64,000 nucleotides of DNA. It comes from Periplaneta americana (Eukaryota; Arthropoda; Insecta; Blattodea; Blattidae). Below are positions 47,237 to 58,232 of the stretch, in pieces (the stretch's first letter is position 1; each line of letters starts with the position of its first letter). Both the position numbers and the translations under genes were made by a program. The notes beneath the pieces are model-generated. The model was given only the letters and a program-made list of their open reading frames with translations. It did no database searches and had not been told where the DNA came from. Where the stretch lies: assembly GCF_040183065.1 (NCBI RefSeq), contig NC_091126.1:147400204-147464203 (forward strand), in the 5' to 3' direction.

Positions 47237-47359
47237 TTAATTATTAAACCTTGGATTATGAACAAAAAATTTTTATTAATAATTATTAATAAAACTTATT
47301 TTTATGTAATAAATATAATACTATATTTTATTATATTAATATTACATATTATATTATAT

Positions 47360-49075
47360 TTCGTTCTTCCTCTTCCAAAAGTCAAAGTTCCCACCGACCC
47401 GAACGACTATAGACCAATCAGTATCCTGCCAGCCATATCAAAAGCACTGGAAAGAATCGTACACAGACAAATTACTAACTACATGAACGAACACAAACTA
47501 TTCGACAAGTATCAGTCAGGTTTCAGAGCTGGACACAACACAAGCACTGTTCTACTTAAAGTGACAGAAGACATTCGTGAAGCAATCGACTCTAATAAAG
47601 TAACAATACTAACACTTCTTGACCTTAGCAAAGCTTTCAACTCTGTAAATTTCGACCTGCTCACCCATAAATTGAGAAATCTGCATTTGTCAGAGACTGC
47701 TGTGAGTTGGTTCGAATCCTACTTACGGGAAAGACAACAATGTGTTGTATCCGGGAATCGAAGCTCTTCCTGGTTTAACATAACATCAGGTATACCACAG
47801 GGTTCGGTACTCGGACCATTGTTGTTCACAATATATGTCAGTGATATTACATCTCATGTAAGGCATTGTAACTATCACTTGTATGCTGACGACCTTCAAT
47901 GCTACATCTCTTCCCGCTTAGATCGAATAAATGACGCTATAGACAAATTGAACAAAGACATTGACTCGATTGTGACATGGACAAAGAAATTCCATCTTAA
48001 TATCAATCCTGGAAAGACACAAGCAATCATATTAGGACACAAACGGCAAACCGACGCTGTAAAGCACCTCGACATTTCCCCCGTTAAAGTAAGTACAGTG
48101 CATATCCCTTTCAGTTCTTCGGTAAAAAATCTTGGCATTCACATGGATAATAATCTCAACTGGGACATGCAAATCACAGAAACCTGCAGAAAAGTATATT
48201 CTATTATTCATGTGCTAAAAAGGATAAATGTTCATCTTCCCTCTTGCTTAAAAAAGTCCCTTGTGCAGACCCTTGTATTTCCCTATTTTGACTATGCTGA
48301 CATTTTACTGACTGACCTTTCCAGCGACAACAAAATGAAACTTCAATGTGCTCATAATTTGTGTGTACGTTTTGTAAGCAATGTTCGTAAATATGATCAT
48401 ATTACCCCATCCTGGAAGCAATAGGTTGGCTTAAACTAGATAAGAAAAGAAATTTACATTCACTTCTCTTTCTCTTCGAAATCTTGAACTCTTCTATTCC
48501 TTCGTACCTGTCGTCTCGCTTCACTTACCTTTCTTCCCACCACAATCTGAACACACGCTCTCGCCATGAAACAATACTAACAATACCATCCCATCGCACC
48601 TCCTCATACTCATCCTCTTTCACAATAGCCCTGCCAAGACTCTGGAATTCGTTACCTGCTAGCATCAGGGACTGTCGAAATAAAATTCAATTCAAACGCA
48701 AACTTACTAGGCACTTGGTCAGTAATTGAGACTCGTTCAGACATGGTTTCTTGTAAATAGTTCTTTTAATCTACCACAAAATATCTCAATATCCGGTAAT
48801 TTCATCACTATAGAATTTTGTTATTGTAGGTTTAATTTGTAATTTAGTAAATACAAAAATATTCTTTGTTCTTAACTTCTATGATAAAATGTCTAGCTTT
48901 CATTAATCAGGTATTCTTGTCGTACTTTAATTTTTATTGTAATTGTAATTGTAAATTTAATATTAATTGTAATCTTATTGTTCATGTTATAGTTGTAATC
49001 CCCTGGTAGAGGGGCAGAGAAGGCCTGACGGCCTTATCTGTACCAGGTTAAATAAATAAATCTAATCTAATCTAA
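47360..49075 (+). mobile_element. LINE (CR1/L2/Jockey-like group), 5'-truncated
   Basis: Reverse transcriptase gene plus 3' UTR with stem aaggcctgacggcctt and terminal (tctaa)n after aaataaataaa. The 5' truncation lies in AT-rich DNA near 47360. Possible target duplication attaattatta on both sides (about 47238 and 49074). Confidence 0.82.
47369..48729 (+). pseudogene. LINE reverse transcriptase, long open frame
   Basis: Open from before 47369 to the stop at 48422-48424. Motifs in order: NDYRPISILPAISKALERIV, YQSGFRAGHNTSTVLLK, LLDLSKAFNSVNFDLL, TSGIPQGSVLGPLLFTIYVS, the catalytic YADDLQCY (about 47882) and KKFHLNINPGKTQAIILGHK. One frame change near 48415 moves the C-terminal part (GWLKLDKKRNLHSLL, NTRSRHETI, RLWNSLPASIRDCRN) to another frame ending at 48729. 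The N-terminal endonuclease part is missing, so it cannot move by itself. Confidence 0.88.
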
Positions 49076-49084
49076 TTAATTATT

Positions 49085-49850
49085 ATAAATTATTGTCAAA
49101 ATTACTTAAATACATTCAGATGTCTAAAATGTCGCTCGAAACGTTGTGCCGTTTTGGGATTCTGCTCCTTGGCGGTGCATTTCAAGAAGTAATTTTTTGC
49201 ACCATTTAAGAGACTTTCTTTTCATAAAATAAACACACATTTAAGCATTATACCTACCAGTTTCAAGGAATGGCATACGAATAAATATAGAAATGAAGTG
49301 ATTTTTTTTCAAGATTCCTAGCAATATTAAGTAAGAAAAATGTAATTTAGGGATAATTTGTTCATAATTTTAAATTTACGTTGTGTTACAACATTTTAGT
49401 GATTCCATTATGTCTAAATTACCAGCTTTAACGTAATAATATAATTTATCTAAGGATATACACTAATTTCAGTGTTTAGACATTTTCATGAATTTCAAAA
49501 AATAAAACGTTATTTTTAGAAAACTGGGCGTGATGAAAGGAAACTACATATGAGCTTTGTAACTACCCATAGTCGGGAATTGAAAAATATAAACAGTGGG
49601 ATCGATACCCGGTCCCGGAACAATTTTTCCCTTGAAATTATGCAAGCCTTCTTCACAAGGAGCTTCTACCTGAAAGCCAGATTTGCATATGTTTCATTAT
49701 GTTTATAATTTCTTTAATATAAATGGATGCATACCAGTGTTATCGGACGGAAAGTAGCCTATTACATTACACTCAATACTCAATAATGTTCAATAAAGCA
49801 ATTTACATTAACTATGGAAGGCTGCAAGAATAGGCATATATTAACAGAAA
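49085..49850. other. No gene recognised
   Basis: AT-rich; nothing named. Confidence 0.4.
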
Positions 49851-49856
49851 ATTGCC

Positions 49857-50268
49857 GCGTCTGTGGCTTAAAGTGCTAGCACGCAGGCTTTCTATTCAGG
49901 CGGCACGGGTTCGACCTCCGGCCAGTAGTGGTAGAATTATGAATAAGTGGTGCACAAATCTGACGTTACAGGGGGGTTTTATCGGGGAACTCCCGTTTCC
50001 TTCTACCCTTAAAGCAACACTCTCCACTTCCCTCTCATTTCCTCTATCATCTGTAATAATAAAAGAATGTTGCAGTGAAGTCTTGACTACGGGTTTCCAG
50101 TGCTGATACAGGAAGGGCTCCGAACTCCGGGCCCCTGGGGCTTATCAAGCTACTCATCTACCGATGGGACCTGGCTCTATCAGGGGCTCGGGCTGGATGT
50201 CCCATCTGTCAGCGTCGGATTCACGAATGCCATCCAGGCCACTTGTTGAAATTGACAGCCATTGCATA
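49857..50268 (+). mobile_element. SINE-E, tRNA-headed, about 410 bp
   Basis: Head ctgtggcttaaagtgctagc with B-box-like gggttcgacctccgg. The body includes ggggaactcccgtttccttc and ctcatctaccgatgggacct. One copy only, so boundaries are approximate. Confidence 0.5.
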
Positions 50269-50651
50269 TATAGAGTGATTCGCAAGGAGTTACCGCCACT
50301 TACAGACTTTATTTCTGAAGACATTCTGGGCAAAAACTGTCTTGTAAACATGTATCCTATTCTCAGTATTTTCAGAGTTACACTAATTTGAAGTTTAAAA
50401 AAATCAATTTTTTTCTTTAGTTTTAGGGATAAAAGAATGTTACAAATAGAGAATGTACTATTCAAAAGTATATTTTATTTAATTGCCTAGTATTCTGAAG
50501 CTAAAAATGTGTTGTTAATTCCTTAATTATTGCTTTGTACAGAGTTTTGTTTTCCAATTTTTAAGTAAAAACTACATTATTCTTACACATTTATCACAAC
50601 AATTGTTACAGATCACATGACTGCTGGCAACTTGATTCTTTATAGTTCAAC

Positions 50652-50832
50652 CACAGTTTAGTATATACAGTCACGAAGCTCAATACGTAATAAATATGCA
50701 TCTATAGATAGTTGCTCACCACTAGGATCGCTACTATCTCCCCATTACAGACAATGCGAAATAGTGCCTGCACAGTCTATTGTTCCTAGCACCCTCAAAA
50801 CTCAAGCTTCGTGACTGTATATACTAGACTGT
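50652..50832. mobile_element. hAT-type MITE, 181 bp, copy 2
   Basis: Same family as 41051. Flanks agttcaac (50644-50651) and ggttaaac (50833-50840) are an aged 8-bp duplication, 6 of 8 matching. Sits at the centre of a large palindrome. Confidence 0.85.
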
Positions 50833-51135
50833 GGTTAAACTTTGCATTCTAATGCACAGTCTTAAAGAGTTTACAAAAATGACGTGATTTGTAACAACTG
50901 TTGTAATAAATGCGTAAGATAATGCAATTTCGTAGTTAAAATTGAAAAAAAAAAAAATCTGTACGAAGCAACTATGTAATTTACAACACATTTTAACTTC
51001 AGAACACTAATCAATTAAATACATTACACTTCTGAATAATTCATGCCCTAATTGTAATATGATTTTACCCTTAAAACTAAAGAAAAAAAAGTATTTTTTA
51101 ACAACTTCAAATTAGTGTAACTCTGAAAATATTGA

Positions 51136-51394
51136 TTTTTTTATTTTAGTAGGTTATTTTACGATGCTTTATCAACAACTTAGGTTATTTAGCGTCTGAA
51201 TGAGATGAAGGTGGTAATGCCGGTGAAATGAGTCCGGGGTTCAACACCGAAAGTTACCCAGCATTTGCTCATATTGGGTTGAGGGAAAGCTCCGGAAAAA
51301 ACCTCAACCAGGTAACTTGCCCCGACCGGGAATCGAACCCAGGCCACCTGGTTTCGCGGATAGGCTCGCTAACCGTTACTCCACAGGTGTGGAC
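51136..51394 (-). mobile_element. SINE-B, full length
   Basis: Minus-strand tRNA-like head (cacacctgtggagtaacggt, ggttcgattcccggtcgggg), middle (aaccaggtaac region), tail ending gtaaaataacc. Target duplication aatattga at 51128-51135 and 51395-51402. Confidence 0.88.
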
Positions 51395-51499
51395 AATATT
51401 GAGAATATGACCCATGTTTATATGACATTTTTTTGCTCAAAATGTCTTCGGGAATATAGTTCGTAAGTGTCGGTAACTTCTCGTGAATCACCCTGTATA

Positions 51500-52027
51500 G
51501 TGCGCACAATGGGCCAAGGTATGCCTAAATGTAAAGAGTTTAGCCCTCGAAAATCCAAGCCAAGAAAAAAATTGTGCTCTTCTCTCAGTTTATGTGTAGA
51601 AGTGTACGACGTTATGCAGTCTTCTTTTTTTATTTTCCTGAAAACTCTAATTTATAAATTTGGATTAAATTGAAACAACTGCAACAGGTCCCGCGTCGTA
51701 ACCACGTGGTCTAATGCGGCATGCCTTCATGCTTAAGCCTTAAGATATAGGCTTCTCATCCACGATGCAACTTGAGAGTAAATTGCTTGCAATGTCAAGT
51801 TGCGCAACAAAATTTGGGTTGCTAAATATAAATAAGTCGTGCAACTTGAAAAATTGAATATGCCACTCGCATTTTGCGCAATTTGTAAGTTGGATGTAAA
51901 TTGTAAATGGCATTGCGTATACAGCAAAAAGTACAGAATTACAACATTTAAAAGTGGCGTAAAATGTTTAGGTATTTTTGTTGCGCAGCTTCATATCATC
52001 AACGCACTTGGATAGGCCTACTACATG
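51500..52027. other. Mostly unrecognised; SINE-D head at 51690-51785
   Basis: tcccgcgtcgtaaccacgtg and taatgcggcatgccttcatg match the tRNA-like start of SINE-D. The rest is unassigned. Confidence 0.45.
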
Positions 52028-52029
52028 TA

Positions 52030-53122
52030 CAGAGACATCATTTTATTTTTACTTCAATTTTTATTGTACCTGGGTTTTTGAATGTACTTCACTTCCATCC
52101 CTTCTACTAATGAAGCTCAACCGTCCTCCACACAGATCCAAGACCGCATATATAGTCATAGTAGCCTTACGGTCATAGTAAACAGTACGTTCCAAAAATA
52201 TGTTCGCGTTTTCCAGTGACGAAAGAGCTTTCAATACTGAATCATTTTCGCACAGGTATTGTCGTCCATTTGCCTACGTCGTATCCAGGTTTCCCCCACC
52301 AGCTTTTATTCGCCAGCTAGTGGTTGGGTTGTCTTAGCTCTTTTCTGAGAACATTAATTTCTGTTAGGAACTAGATGTCTACGTAATATTATACAACTGT
52401 TTAAAATAACTTAAATAAAAGTGCCTCGTTAAGTAATTAACTGTCACGTGATTTCCCCCCTTTCTACGACCCTACGACATAACCACTTTGACGGACAGTA
52501 GATAGTATGTCTGAGTAATTTTATCTTTTCGGATCGGGCGGAAGTGAAGATTGAATTTACAGTGCGTAAGGTACTCTTTTATAGAGTAGGTACAGAAATA
52601 TTTGAACATGAGTTACTAGTACGAAGGACGAAACGGGTAATTGGGACTAGGTACAATAATCTATAGTGCGATAATATGCACATTAGAACTGAAGCCTGTA
52701 TCGAAATGAACGGCCACCATTTTAAAAAATGTGTTTAAATATCCGTATTACGATTATTTTTCAATTTAACTTCATTCTCTATATTGTACGCTAATAGGCA
52801 GTATAATATACACTGCATAATGAATACGCCCACATGGACAGCTCAGTTCGTGAGTAAAAACACTCATTGTTAATACTGTACTGTATTTTGATTAAACAAA
52901 AACCTAATGAATATTATCAAACTCAAAATCGTGATATTTCCTAGTTTACGTAAATGGATGAACTACTTTTCTTCCCTCCTATACCTAGTAAAGCGATTTG
53001 TTTGTACATTACGCCAGTATCATTGAACTCCAGTCTTGGAAGGGGATAGCAAACGGCGTTGATCCAAAGGTAGAGCCAGGTTAATATTAAAAATATTAGT
53101 AAAAATAAAATGATGTCCCTGT
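52030..53122. mobile_element. Non-autonomous TIR element, 1093 bp, copy B
   Basis: Reverse orientation of copy A, same TIRs (cagagacatcattttat, inverted at the right end) and TA flanks at 52028-52029 and 53123-53124. Its right end abuts a mariner remnant, which it probably interrupted. Confidence 0.87.
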
Positions 53123-53124
53123 AC

Positions 53125-53765
53125 GTTTGGTTATGATGCACTGAGAATCATTAGACAAATACGCCCGATTTTTTTAGGCGGTTTGTGACCACTGATGAAA
53201 CCTGAATCCACAGCTACATACCAGAGACAAAACAGCAGTCGAATCAATGGAAGCACAGTGATTCTCCGCCTCCAAAATAAGAAAAAGCTAATCTATCGGC
53301 TGGAAAATTCGTGGCGTCCGTGTTCTGGAATTCTAAGAGGACAATCATGATTGACTACATAGAAAAGGGGAGAACAATAACCGGGAAACACTACTCAAAT
53401 ATTCTGCAGCTGGAAGGGAAAGTTCGCGAGAAGAGACCGGGCATTGCCAAGAAGAAAGTGTTGTTTCATCACGACAATGCACCTGCTTATACGTCTGCAA
53501 TCGCGTTGCTAAACTACGAACTACGGTTCGAATTGTTGCCACATCCCCTGATCATCAGATCTCGCACCCTCAGACTTCTTTCTTTTCTCAAAGCTCAGAA
53601 ATCACTTGACAGGGAGGAAATGTTCGTCAAATGAAGAGGTTATTGCAGCAGCAGAAATGTTTGGAGACCTCAAGGAATCTGTGTACAAGGAAAGTATAGC
53701 AGCATTGCAGCACCGGTGAATCATCTGTGTGAATCTCAAAGGGGATTATGTTGAGAAATATTGTT
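53125..53765 (+). pseudogene. mariner transposase, C-terminal half
   Basis: Encodes VTTDETWIHSYIPETKQQS, FVASVFWNSKRTIMIDYIEK and FHHDNAPAYTSA. After a frame change it continues FGDLKESVYKES-like and HRWIICVNLKGDYVEK. First and second catalytic Asp are visible (TTDET, HHDNA); the third block is lost in the frame change near 53545. The N-terminus is cut off by the TIR element ending at 53122. Confidence 0.85.
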
Positions 53766-53850
53766 TCAGAATAATCCTAGTTTAATTTCTATGTGAGGTC
53801 ACGGACGTCTCAAACAACCCTCCTATTTAAAGAACTAGCTGCTCATAATT

Positions 53851-53853
53851 TAA

Positions 53854-53927
<74 letters not shown>
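53851..53927. repeat. (AAT)n microsatellite
   Basis: About 25 units, at the 3' end of a minus-strand SINE-D. Confidence 0.97.
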
Positions 53928-53928
<1 letters not shown>

Positions 53929-53929
53929 G

Positions 53930-54215
53930 ACTGTGCGACAATTCATAGAGGACCAAAGCCGATCAGCCGACTGCTGCCCCCCCCTCGCGCACATATGCTT
54001 CAGTAGAGGTGGACGATCATCCAACCTGTATGGGGTAACATGTGGTTAGCACGATGATTCCCAGCCGTTATAGACCGGTTAGCGCATAGCACAACCGGAC
54101 TTCGGTTCTTACTGCACCCACTCAAATTCTTCACAATTCTGGTGGCCGTGCATTGGCCAAAATATTCATGAGAAACAATTTTCCCACATAAAGACTGGAA
54201 GTAACGAACATGATT
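53930..54215 (-). mobile_element. SINE-D copy
   Basis: Contains gaggtggacgatcatccaac, tgtggttagcacgatgattc, cagccgttatag and attcatgagaaacaattttc, in the same order as 58240-59420. Confidence 0.75.
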
Positions 54216-54474
54216 ATAACATAGTTAGGCCTACTCCAAAATTATCAACTTTATTTTACATAAATAACACGACGAAGTGTCATTTTGAATGACTTTTTCA
54301 TGCTCTCTGCAAAAATGAAATCCGTTTTCGTCAAACACCCTCAGTTTTTATGTAATTCGTGAAGTGTGCCATAGGCTATTTAAATTTCGCTCGTAATCTT
54401 ATACTGCAATCGATATAATCTATCGTAAAGTGATTGAACACGATCGGGTTAGAAGAGAATGACCTGCTAGAACA

Positions 54475-55130
54475 ACAATGAATCCTGGGGAGAAAAATAC
54501 CATTGGAGAATGTCTGGTGGAACGAGAGAAGTTCATCTTGCCACCTCTTTACACTAAATTAAAATTAAAATAATGAAACAGTTTGTGAAAGCATTGCATA
54601 AAGATTGTGATTGTTTTAAATACGTAAGTTCTAAATTTTCCTTTCTCTCTGAGGAAGAATATTTGTGGGACCCAACGTAAGAAGTTTGGTGAAAGATGAA
54701 TACTTCGAAAATTTAATGACCCATGAAGAACGACTGGCTTGGACAGGATTTAAGAATGTGGTTGATAATATCTTGGGGATTAGGAAACACCCAGATTTCA
54801 AAAACATTGTAGAAAATATGTTGGTACTATGAAAAATTTAGAATGCAATATAAACATTAAAATCCATTTCCTTCACAGCCATCTTGACTTCATCCCTTAT
54901 TTTCTTGTAGATTACAGCGAAGAAAACGGAGAAAGAGTTCACCAAGACATGAAAGAAATAGAAAAGCTTTATCAAAGTAGGTGGGATGAAGTAATTATGG
55001 CTGACTACTGTTGGTCTATGAAAAGAGGCAATGTGGAGCTGCAACATATAAGACAGAAACATCTCATGACAAAACTTCCAGATGAAGAGGAAGCAGTATT
55101 GAAAAATGAAGTGTCTACATGAGACTTGGA
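54475..55130 (+). pseudogene. Fragments of an unassigned conserved protein
   Basis: The plus strand encodes KALHKDCDCFKYVSSKFSFL, SLVKDEYFENLMTHEERLAW, CNINIKIHFLHSHLDFIPYF, YSEENGERVHQDMKEIEKLY and WDEVIMADYCWSMKRG. Separate open pieces are broken apart. I recall similar HFLHSHLD and GERxHQD proteins repeated in arthropod genomes but cannot name the family. Stated as a repeat-encoded fragment only. Confidence 0.5.
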
Positions 55131-55134
55131 ATGA

Positions 55135-56090
55135 GTTGAACCTAAGTTGTGAATATAAACAAGATAGTGCTGTTTGAGTTTGTTTAAGCTTACTGTATGG
55201 ACATTTTCAAAGATTACTTGATTTATGTACTTAAATGTGTTAATATTGTATGAATGGAGCTATAAATATGGAATTCCTTCAAAACATTGTAAAATTTTTT
55301 TCATAGGTACGTGATAGGCAAAATCTTACTTCGGATCCTTCAACAGAAGCCAACAATTAAACAAAATCAACCTTCCATACTAAAAGCCTTGAACAAAAAT
55401 TTAATTTCATAACCCTGTGTAATTAATTGTACCATTTAAGTAATTGTAGGCCTATTTAATTAATTTTACATAAATGTCTATGACGTTTTCCTTCGTTTAT
55501 TGTATTCACTAGTATTATAGCATTATTTTCCTTAAGAAAGACAACCACAGAAGTAAAATTAATTCATGAAAAATCTGTTTGCAACACTATGCAGATGTTC
55601 AAAACTGACGTCAATTACAATGAGATACCGAATCGGTATTACCGATACTCTGCCAATGCCTTGAAGGTTAAGGCAAGGAACGAATTCTAACCACTTTGAA
55701 ACTTGGGATAAACTATCTCGCGCAGAAACTTACCAAGCTATTTTATGTCATTCAAACCCCTTTTCGTTGCTCTATTTCGTAATGGTTTGATTTAGGTTAG
55801 TTTTGAAAATTAATTCGCGTGAGATACCGTTATGCTCTGTCTAAAACAAACCCCGCCGGTGCCTGGCTTATTGGGTTGTTGCCTTGCTCACTGTGACTCG
55901 TAAAGATTTGTCAGCACTCGACATCATGTCACTGGAAAAATGACGCAGAAGGGCTGTAATAAAGCACTTTTAGCATGACGCAGCTTACAGCGAGAGTTTC
56001 AAAATGGAGGTTGTCGTCTTCGATGTTCTTTCCGAAGCGAAATGAAAGATTTATAATTATTTAAGTAAACTAGAGGAATTATTAAAGTCC
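55135..56090. other. No gene recognised
   Basis: AT-rich sequence with no frame or repeat I can support. Confidence 0.4.
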
Positions 56091-56092
56091 CG

Positions 56093-56235
56093 CGCCGTTA
56101 CTTAGTGGTCTAAGTCGTAAGGCTTTAGACTAGCGTTACGATATGGGCACTGGTTCGAATCTTCACAGGGAAGAAATTTTTTCATGTAATTTTGGCCAGC
56201 GTATGGCACCGGTGCCCATCAGGCATCGTGATAAA
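56093..56235 (+). mobile_element. SINE-D, 5' part
   Basis: tRNA-like head (gcgccgttacttagtggtct, B-box-like ggttcgaatcttcac), then cagcgtatggcaccggtgcc. It ends where a hAT element inserted. Confidence 0.75.
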
Positions 56236-57584
56236 TAAGGCTAGGATTTTATGCCCTAAAATTGCCTAAATATGCAGTATAAATATAGCTGTGGTACGTA
56301 ACAGAAGAGAACCATTCTTGCCCCTCTCTCGCTGTCTTTCACCTACTCTCTTCTCTTTTTAAAAGAGACAAAATATTTTTCTCTACTTCCACATTCAGTT
56401 ACTTCAATTGAGATGCGTAGATGGCCTTTCTCTACCTCCGTGAAAACAATGCACAAATATTTGTCGTGACTCAAGACCATTTAGGGTCAAGTTCATTTGG
56501 AAAATTCCGTAAAACAGGGGAGGAAGGAAATATTAAAACTTTACCACAGGGAAATAAAAAAAAATATACAGTCAACTCTGGATATACTGAACTCGATTGT
56601 AGTGAACATTCGGCTATAGTGAACCTAAATCGTTGGTCCCGACCCACATACATTAAAAAGTACATCAATATTTCCGTTTACAGTGAACCCTCACTTCGGT
56701 TATAGTGAACCTAAAAACTAGAACTTCCAAGAAAATGTCGTACTTTTAAAATGACCAAAATGGTAATTTGCGAAAACCCTTTTTCATACACATTTCCAAG
56801 AAAATGTTTAGAACAAAATTTGAAATCTGCTACTCCTTAAGAGCATTGAAAAACAAAGAAAAGATTTGTTCGTTCAGCTTCCTGGACAGTGTGAAACATG
56901 TTAAAGAGAATAGTGTACAAAGGAAGGGTCAGTTTTGACTCCTTTAAAAGAGGTTATTAAAAGAATAGGAAGATGAAGACAGTGTTTTCTTTTGTAAAAG
57001 GGAGTAGAGTGATGACCAAAGGGTAAGTACAAGAAGGATTACAGCTGTTGTCAACCCTTCCTCCCGTATCTTTGTAAAAATGAACCCAAGGAAATTCCAA
57101 GGCCGAGTAGTCTACACAGTAAGCATACCTCTCTAATTAATGGAAGAGGGTGCGAAGTTGGTCAGCACATACTGCCTAAATGACTATAAAAAGTGAAAAT
57201 TATTACTTCTATTGAAAGTGGTCTATCCCAAGAGGACATTAATACTGTATGTATAGCAATGGATATAGTGAACGAAATATGCTAGTCCGCAGAGATTCAC
57301 TATAACCGGAGTTGACTGTACTTCTATGAAGTTCAAAGAACGAAGCAAACCAACTTCCGATATAGGCAAGTGTATAAAAAGCTTCAAAAGATCAAAATAT
57401 GCTGAATATGACCAATATATCATCAAATATAATGCACTCACATCAGGATAAAATTGTCGAATATGCACAAATATGGCTTAATAAAGTAACATAATTTAAT
57501 AACATTTTCATAAAATGGATTTCTATATATTTTGGCAACTCAGTGACATAAAAAATATGCTAAATCATGAAAATCCTAGCCCTA
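56236..57584. mobile_element. hAT element, 1349 bp including a nested pogo-like element
   Basis: Ends taaggctaggatttta and tgaaaatcctagcccta. Flanks gtgataaa (56228-56235) and gtgacgaa (57585-57592), 6 of 8 matching. Confidence 0.7.
56569..57318. mobile_element. pogo/Tigger-like non-autonomous element, 750 bp
   Basis: TIRs cagtcaactctggatatac and, inverted, ataaccggagttgactg, followed inside by the atagtgaac repeats typical of pogo ends. TA at 56567-56568 and 57319-57320. Confidence 0.8.
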
Positions 57585-57592
57585 GTGACGAA

Positions 57593-57819
57593 AAATTAAA
57601 TTGTGGTTTATTTAACGACGCTTGCAACTGCCGACGTTACGTCAGCGTAGCCGGTGTGCCGTAATTTTGTCCCTCAGGAATTATTTTACATGCCAGTAAA
57701 TCTACCGACACGAGCCTGTCGCATTTACACATTTAAATGTCATCGACCTGGGCCGGGATCGAACCCACAACCTCGAGCACAGAAGGTCAGCTCTATAACG
57801 ACTACGCTACCCAGGCCGA
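57593..57819 (-). mobile_element. SINE-C copy
   Basis: Minus-strand head gtcggcctgggtagcgtagt with ggttcgatcccgg, tail agcgtcgttaaataaacc. Target duplication ccctagtgacgaa at 57580-57592 and 57820-57832; it overlaps the hAT right end, so the SINE is the later insertion. Confidence 0.9.
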
Positions 57820-58094
57820 CCCTAGTGACGAATTTGGAGAGCTACAGTAGGTATGTTTCAATAATGTAGAGGCAGCTCTCTTGTGTCCTTGTTTCTGTGA
57901 GGTAAGTTACTTCTTGTTTCTCAGAATCGGTTAAGATACGAGATCATGAGGTCTATGTACTGCGTATAATCGTGTGACGAGATAGTTTAGGCCTACTCCC
58001 ACCTGTCTTATCATCTTAAAATACTGACAAAGAGTAGATTTGGACGATCATCGAAACAGTGCGGGGGTAACGTGTAAGGAAAGAGCCATTTAGA

Positions 58095-58140
<46 letters not shown>
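58095..58140. repeat. (AAT)n microsatellite
   Basis: About 15 units next to a SINE-D 3' end piece (58141-58187). Confidence 0.95.
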
Positions 58141-58232
58141 CCGTGCCGCGACAGTCCATGAAGGCCCAAGACCGAGCATCCGACAGAGTGTTAGTTGGGA
58201 GGCCGGAGGGAAAACGACCTTTGGGGGACTGA

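Larger units (their letters stand above)
50271..51495. mobile_element. Large palindromic TIR element, interrupted by a hAT MITE and a SINE-B
   Basis: Outer ends tagagtgattcgcaaggagt and, inverted, cttctcgtgaatcaccctg. TA on both sides (50269-50270, 51496-51497). After removing the hAT MITE at its centre and the SINE in the right arm, about 790 bp remain as two arms of about 390 bp. The arms stay complementary from end to centre. No protein. Confidence 0.85.
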
